From Sedimenticola sp. (GTDB lineage: Bacteria; Pseudomonadota; Gammaproteobacteria; Chromatiales; Chromatiaceae): a stretch of 9,991 bases of DNA. The notes under the pieces are model-generated. The model was not told the DNA's origin and searched no databases. It saw nothing but the letters and a program-made list of their open reading frames with translations. The stretch is taken from assembly GCA_027023915.1 (NCBI GenBank), contig JALVUB010000083.1, forward strand, positions 1-9,991. Direction: 5' to 3'. This document shows, piece by piece, positions 6,610 to 9,991 of this stretch; within the stretch, counting starts at the first letter, position 1; every line of letters starts with the position of its first letter. The position numbers and the translations under genes were made by a program.

Positions 6610-7116
6610 ATGGAACGCCTCATCCGGATTCTGGAAGCCACGGCTGAATACCTGGGGCGGATGGTGGCCTGGGCCTGTCTGCTGATGGTTCTCATCGTCT
6701 TCGTGGTGGTGGTGCTGCGCTATCTGTTCGACATGGGCTGGATCGCCATGCAGGAGTCGGCCACCTACCTTCACGCCGCGGTCTTCATGCTGGGCGCGGC
6801 CTACACGCTCAAGCACGGCGGTCATGTGCGGGTGGATATCTTTTACGAAAAGATGAGTGTCCGGGGAAAGGCATGGGTCGATCTGCTGGGTACTCTCTTT
6901 CTCTTGCTGCCGCTTTCGATTTTCATCTTTGTGGCCAGTTGGGACTATGTGGCCGAATCCTGGTCGGTGCTGGAAGGTTCCCGGGAGGCCGGTGGCCTGC
7001 CGGGGGTTTTCCTGCTGAAAACCCTCATTCTCATCCTGCCGGTGACGCTGGTGCTGCAAGGCACTGCCTTGTTCCTCAAAAGCGTGCAGCAACTGCGTGG
7101 AACGCAAGATGGTTGA
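6610..7116 (+). CDS. dctQ: TRAP transporter small permease subunit (DctQ family)
   Basis: Inner-membrane subunit of 168 residues with four membrane segments at about 17-38, 49-67, 90-111 and 130-152. It pairs with the large DctM subunit in a sodium-driven, binding-protein-dependent importer of organic acids and related anions. Family features visible: an early amphipathic helix, the ESATYLHAAVFMLGAAYTLK stretch in helix 2, and GGHVRVDIFYEKM just after it. The start at ATG 6610, two bases after the DUF2782 stop, gives a normal DctQ N-terminus (MERLIRILE). GTG codons at 6586 and 6604 are possible but extend into the upstream gene without a ribosome site. The coding end overlaps dctM by 8 bases. 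The type resembles the FcbT2/COG4665 group by its partner, but the substrate is not known. Confidence 0.91.
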   Translation: MERLIRILEATAEYLGRMVAWACLLMVLIVFVVVVLRYLFDMGWIAMQESATYLHAAVFMLGAAYTLKHGGHVRVDIFYEKMSVRGKAWVDLLGTLFLLLPLSIFIFVASWDYVAESWSVLEGSREAGGLPGVFLLKTLILILPVTLVLQGTALFLKSVQQLRGTQDG

Positions 7117-8485
7117 GTATCTGCCCCTGATTCTCTTCGGCGTGGTGGCCCTGGTGCTCATGCTGGGCTATCCGGTGGCCTTTACCCTCGGCGGCGTTTC
7201 CTTGTTGTTCGCGTTGGTGGGCGATTGGTTCGATGTTTTCGACAACGCATTTCTCGAAGCATTGCCCAGCCGCATCTACGGCATCATGACCAACGAAACG
7301 CTCATCGCCGTGCCTCTGTTCGTTTTCATGGGGGTGATGCTGGAACGCTCCAAGGTGGCCGAAGAGTTGCTCGACACCATGGCGGCACTGTTTGGCCGGC
7401 TGCGCGGTGGCCTGGGTATCTCCGTCACCCTGGTGGGAATGCTGCTGGCGGCCAGCACTGGCATCGTTGGCGCCACCGTGGTCACCATGGGGCTGCTCTC
7501 CCTGCCCACCATGGTGAAGCGCAACTACGATCCCGCAGTCGCTGCCGGCACCATCTGCGCTTCCGGCACCCTGGGTCAGATCATCCCGCCTTCCATCATT
7601 CTGGTGCTGCTGGGCGACGTGCTCTCATCGGCCTATCAGCAGGCGCAGTTGAAGATGGGAATATGGGATCTGAAAACGGTCTCGGTGGGCGACCTTTTCG
7701 TGGGCGCGGTGATTCCCGGCCTCGGACTGGTGGCCATGTATCTGCTCTATCTCATTGGTCTGGCGATCTTCCGTCCCGACAAGGTTCCGGCGGCGCCCGA
7801 CCTCTCCGCCCAGGGCTCCCTGGCGCGCCGCGTGGCTACCGTGCTGCTGCCGCCGCTGATGCTTATCGTAGCGGTGCTCGGCTCCATTCTTGCCGGCGCC
7901 GCCACTCCCACCGAGGCGGCTTCGGTAGGCGCCGTGGGCGCCATGCTGCTGGCCTGGCAACGGGGGCAGTTCAATATGCAATCCCTGCGCGAGGTGATGC
8001 AGTCCACGGTTAAGGTTACCAGCATGGTGTTCGTCATCTTCATCGGCGCGGCGGTTTTCTCGCTGGTGTTTCGGGGCTTCGGCGGGGATGATCTGGTGGA
8101 GGAGCTGCTGCGCAACCTGCCTGGTGGCGTGGTGGGCGCGGTGGCGGTGGTGATGCTGTTGATGTTTCTGCTGGGCTTCATTCTCGACTTTATCGAGATT
8201 ACCTTCGTGGTGGTGCCCGTGGTGGGGCCCATTTTGCTGGCGATGGGCCTGGACCCCATCTGGCTGGGGATCATGATCGCCATCAATCTGCAAACCTCCT
8301 TTCTCACGCCCCCCTTCGGCTTTGCGCTCTTCTATCTGCGGGGCGTGGCGCCGCCGGAAGTGACCACGAGCGCCATCTACCGGGGTGTGATACCCTTTAT
8401 CCTGATACAGCTTGTCATGCTGGGGCTTCTGGCCAAGTGGCCGCAACTGTCCACCTGGCTGCCTCATCTGGTGTATCGACAATAA
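7109..8485 (+). CDS. dctM: TRAP transporter large permease subunit (DctM family, FcbT3-like)
   Basis: Inner-membrane transport subunit of 458 residues with about 12 hydrophobic segments, forming the translocation channel of the TRAP importer. Visible signatures: GTLGQIIPPSIILVLLGD at 153-170 and NLQTSFLTPPFGFALFYLRG starting at 393, both typical of DctM. A polar loop of about 24 residues at 171-194 (SSAYQQAQLKMGIWDLKT in its middle) follows the first signature; short versions of the family lack most of it. The C-terminal third recalls the mannitol/chloroaromatic (FcbT3, COG4664) group from memory. The start at ATG 7109 has GGAA 6 bases upstream and overlaps the DctQ stop; a GTG at 7097 is a less likely alternative. 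No DctP binding protein gene is in the window, so the substrate cannot be inferred. No terminator is seen after its TAA. Confidence 0.94.
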   Translation: MVEYLPLILFGVVALVLMLGYPVAFTLGGVSLLFALVGDWFDVFDNAFLEALPSRIYGIMTNETLIAVPLFVFMGVMLERSKVAEELLDTMAALFGRLRGGLGISVTLVGMLLAASTGIVGATVVTMGLLSLPTMVKRNYDPAVAAGTICASGTLGQIIPPSIILVLLGDVLSSAYQQAQLKMGIWDLKTVSVGDLFVGAVIPGLGLVAMYLLYLIGLAIFRPDKVPAAPDLSAQGSLARRVATVLLPPLMLIVAVLGSILAGAATPTEAASVGAVGAMLLAWQRGQFNMQSLREVMQSTVKVTSMVFVIFIGAAVFSLVFRGFGGDDLVEELLRNLPGGVVGAVAVVMLLMFLLGFILDFIEITFVVVPVVGPILLAMGLDPIWLGIMIAINLQTSFLTPPFGFALFYLRGVAPPEVTTSAIYRGVIPFILIQLVMLGLLAKWPQLSTWLPHLVYRQ

Positions 8486-8488
8486 AAA

Positions 8489-8502
8489 GTGGCGTCCGGC
8501 GG
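8489..8502. repeat. 14-bp intergenic repeat, copy 2
   Basis: Identical to 5469-5482, placed in the 57-base gap between dctM and the NapC-type gene. It is followed by the small palindrome CGGCGCCG at 8500-8507. Both copies lie just upstream of a plus-strand gene start. Functional meaning unproven. Confidence 0.3.
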
Positions 8503-8542
8503 CGCCGTGTAGTTCAACCAAAGGCTTTCCGGGGAGGAAATC

Positions 8543-9085
8543 ATGGCTCAACGCATCAGCATGGGCATTGCCATTTTGATTTTTCTGGCGGGCGTGGTGT
8601 TCGCCGGTCTGTTCAACATGGGGCTTCACTTCACCAATGAGCTGGAATTCTGTACCTCCTGCCACAGCATGCAGTGGAACCTGAAGGAGCTGAAGGAGAC
8701 CATCCACTGGAAAAACCCCTACGGCGTGCGCGCCATCTGTTCCAACTGTCACGTTCCCAAGGCATTCATCCCCAAAATGATCGCCAAGGTGATGGCGGTG
8801 AAGGATGTCTATCACGAGATCCTGGGAACCATCGACACCAAGGAGAAGTTCGAGGCGCACCGTTGGGAGATGGCCAATGATGTCTGGGCCAAGATGAAAG
8901 CCACCGATTCACGTGAGTGCCGTTCCTGTCACTCCTGGGAAGCCATGGATCTGGCCGCGCAGGACAGGCGCGCGCGCAAGCGTCATGGTCGGGCTCAGGA
9001 TGAGGGCAAGACCTGTATCGACTGTCATCAGGGGATCGCCCATGAAGAACCGGACGAGCCTGATGACGAAGACGAGGACGAGTAA
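8543..9085 (+). CDS. NapC/NirT-family tetrahaem c-type cytochrome (membrane quinol dehydrogenase)
   Basis: Membrane-anchored periplasmic cytochrome of 180 residues that oxidises membrane quinol and passes electrons to a soluble periplasmic reductase. One N-terminal anchor lies at about 7-28. Four haem motifs follow: CTSCH 37-41, CSNCH 66-70, CRSCH 126-130 and CIDCH 158-162. The first reads CXXCHXM (Met43), the arrangement seen at the quinol-proximal haem of NapC/NrfH proteins. Conserved family stretches include KETIHWKNPYGVRA, VYHEILGTIDTKEKFEAHR, KATDSRECRSCHS and GKTCIDCHQGIAH. After His167 the protein ends in 13 residues of which 11 are Asp or Glu, unlike the usual NapC ending. Strong start: GGGGAGGA ending a few bases before ATG 8543. 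No Nap, Nrf, Tor or other reductase gene is in the window, so NapC, NirT or TorC-like roles cannot be separated. The ankyrin gene follows after 26 bases. Confidence 0.95.
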   Translation: MAQRISMGIAILIFLAGVVFAGLFNMGLHFTNELEFCTSCHSMQWNLKELKETIHWKNPYGVRAICSNCHVPKAFIPKMIAKVMAVKDVYHEILGTIDTKEKFEAHRWEMANDVWAKMKATDSRECRSCHSWEAMDLAAQDRRARKRHGRAQDEGKTCIDCHQGIAHEEPDEPDDEDEDE

Positions 9086-9111
9086 TCGTGGGCGGCTTGA
9101 GGAGGTTCAAA

Positions 9112-9991
9112 ATGAACGGCATCAGAGTGACGAAATGGCTGCCCTTGCTGTTGGGATTGGTGCTGCTGGCCGGACAAACCTGGGCGGCTGACAAAGCCGA
9201 GCTGGGGCGGCAGTTGCGTCTTGCCGCCGCCGTGGGCGACGTCGAAGCGATGGAAAAACTGCTGGCCCAGGGCGCGGATGTGAACAGTGCCAACCAGTTC
9301 GGCAAGACCGCGCTGATGATGGCCGCGGAGAATGGCAACCTCGGCGCCGTCTCTTTGCTGTTACAGCGTGGCGCCGACGTCAACAAGCGTACCGTGGCCA
9401 AATGCACCGCCTTGACCCTGGCGGCGGAAAACGGTGAAAAAGAGGTCACCGCCCTGCTCATCGAGCGCGGCGCCGATCTCAACGCCCGCACCCGGGCGGG
9501 CGCCACCCCCTGCCTGCTGGCGTCCCGTTATGGCGAGACGGAGATGCTCAAGCAGTTGCTCTTTCGCGGCGCCAACCCCAATGACCGCGACAAGGAGGGG
9601 CGCACGCCCCTGATGCTTGCCGCCGCTCATGACCATCTGGCGGTGGTCAAGGTGTTGCTCAAAAACGGCGCCAAGGTGAACCTCAAGGACAAGAAGGGTA
9701 AGACCGCGCTTATCTACGCGGTTGAAAAAGGCAAAACCCTGGACGTGGCGAAAGCGCTGGTGGAGGCGGGTGCCGATATCAACGTTCGCTCCAACGACGG
9801 CGCCACGCCACTGATCTGGGCGGCGGGTGCCGGCAACGTGGTCGCGGTGGAATACCTGCTGCAACATGGCGCGGATGTCAACGCACAGGACAATGACGGT
9901 GTTACCGCGCTCATGGAGGCGGTGGATGTTCGCAAGCCTGAGGTGGTGAAGGCGCTGCTTGAGCGTGGTGCCGGTGTCAACCTGAAAAACA
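9112..9991 (+). CDS. Secreted ankyrin-repeat protein, 3' end cut by window edge
   Basis: The visible 293 residues begin with a signal peptide (hydrophobic core LPLLLGLVLLAG, cleavage near TWA at residue 25), so the protein is periplasmic or exported. Eight ankyrin repeats of 33-34 residues follow without gaps, starting near 30; the units show G-x-T-A/P-L-x-x-A-A and the closing L-L-x-x-G-A-x-V/I-N. The first repeat is a capping type lacking the TPLH-like start, and the sixth has one extra residue (KGKTLDVAK). The eighth continues past the window. GAGGAGG lies 6 bases before the ATG, a strong site. Ankyrin arrays bind protein partners. Pseudomonas AnkB, a periplasmic ankyrin protein needed for full KatB catalase activity, is a known precedent for an exported one. 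Its position right after the NapC-type gene suggests a partner in the same periplasmic electron pathway, which is inference. Confidence 0.93.
   Translation, partial: MNGIRVTKWLPLLLGLVLLAGQTWAADKAELGRQLRLAAAVGDVEAMEKLLAQGADVNSANQFGKTALMMAAENGNLGAVSLLLQRGADVNKRTVAKCTALTLAAENGEKEVTALLIERGADLNARTRAGATPCLLASRYGETEMLKQLLFRGANPNDRDKEGRTPLMLAAAHDHLAVVKVLLKNGAKVNLKDKKGKTALIYAVEKGKTLDVAKALVEAGADINVRSNDGATPLIWAAGAGNVVAVEYLLQHGADVNAQDNDGVTALMEAVDVRKPEVVKALLERGAGVNLKN

Noticed and set aside
7625..8860. Minus-strand open frame of 411 codons, His/Gln-rich
   Set aside because: Antisense to dctM and the NapC-type gene, both supported by motifs. Its composition reflects reversed hydrophobic codons.
1..9991. 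Search for CRISPR arrays, tRNA or rRNA genes, insertion sequences, attachment sites and defence genes
   Set aside because: No repeat-spacer pattern, cloverleaf, transposase, integrase or recognised defence domain was seen by eye. The helicase is a normal Rep and the ABC-F is a housekeeping type.

Overview
The window looks like chromosomal DNA from a GC-rich gammaproteobacterium with a respiratory, cytochrome-rich lifestyle. The evidence is a Rep helicase and a YheS-type ABC-F protein that both closely resemble their enteric counterparts as I remember them, a DUF2782 protein (a mostly gammaproteobacterial family), and c-type cytochromes. No rRNA, tRNA, insertion sequence, CRISPR array or phage gene was recognised. 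The window is gene-dense and has no gene-free stretch over 300 bases.

Layout. (1) Positions 2762 down to 1, minus strand: a tightly packed three-gene unit. It holds two similar small membrane proteins whose long coiled coils have methionine-rich cores, followed by a YheS-like ABC-F ATPase that runs off the left edge. (2) Positions 2908-3426, plus strand: a secreted monohaem cytochrome c with an Ala/Pro/Lys-rich linker. It is divergent from the first unit across a 145-bp spacer. (3) Positions 5431-3428, minus strand: the DNA helicase Rep. It converges on the cytochrome gene with one base between the two stop codons, and the cytochrome's rho-independent terminator lies inside the rep coding sequence. 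(4) Positions 5535-9991, plus strand: six co-directional genes. In order they encode a LOG-family nucleotide phosphoribohydrolase, a DUF2782 secreted protein, TRAP-transporter small (DctQ) and large (DctM) permease subunits, a NapC/NirT-type tetrahaem quinol dehydrogenase with a very acidic tail, and a secreted ankyrin-repeat protein cut by the right edge.

How they may work together. The TRAP permease would import an organic acid or similar anion, but its DctP binding protein is absent from the window. The NapC-type protein would pass quinol electrons to a periplasmic acceptor, also not in the window. The ankyrin protein follows NapC by 26 bases and is a candidate periplasmic partner or scaffold. 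LOG and DUF2782 may simply share the transcript. The most unusual element is the pair of methionine-core coiled-coil membrane proteins, which appear to be diverged tandem duplicates and are translationally packed with the ABC-F gene; their function is unknown to me.
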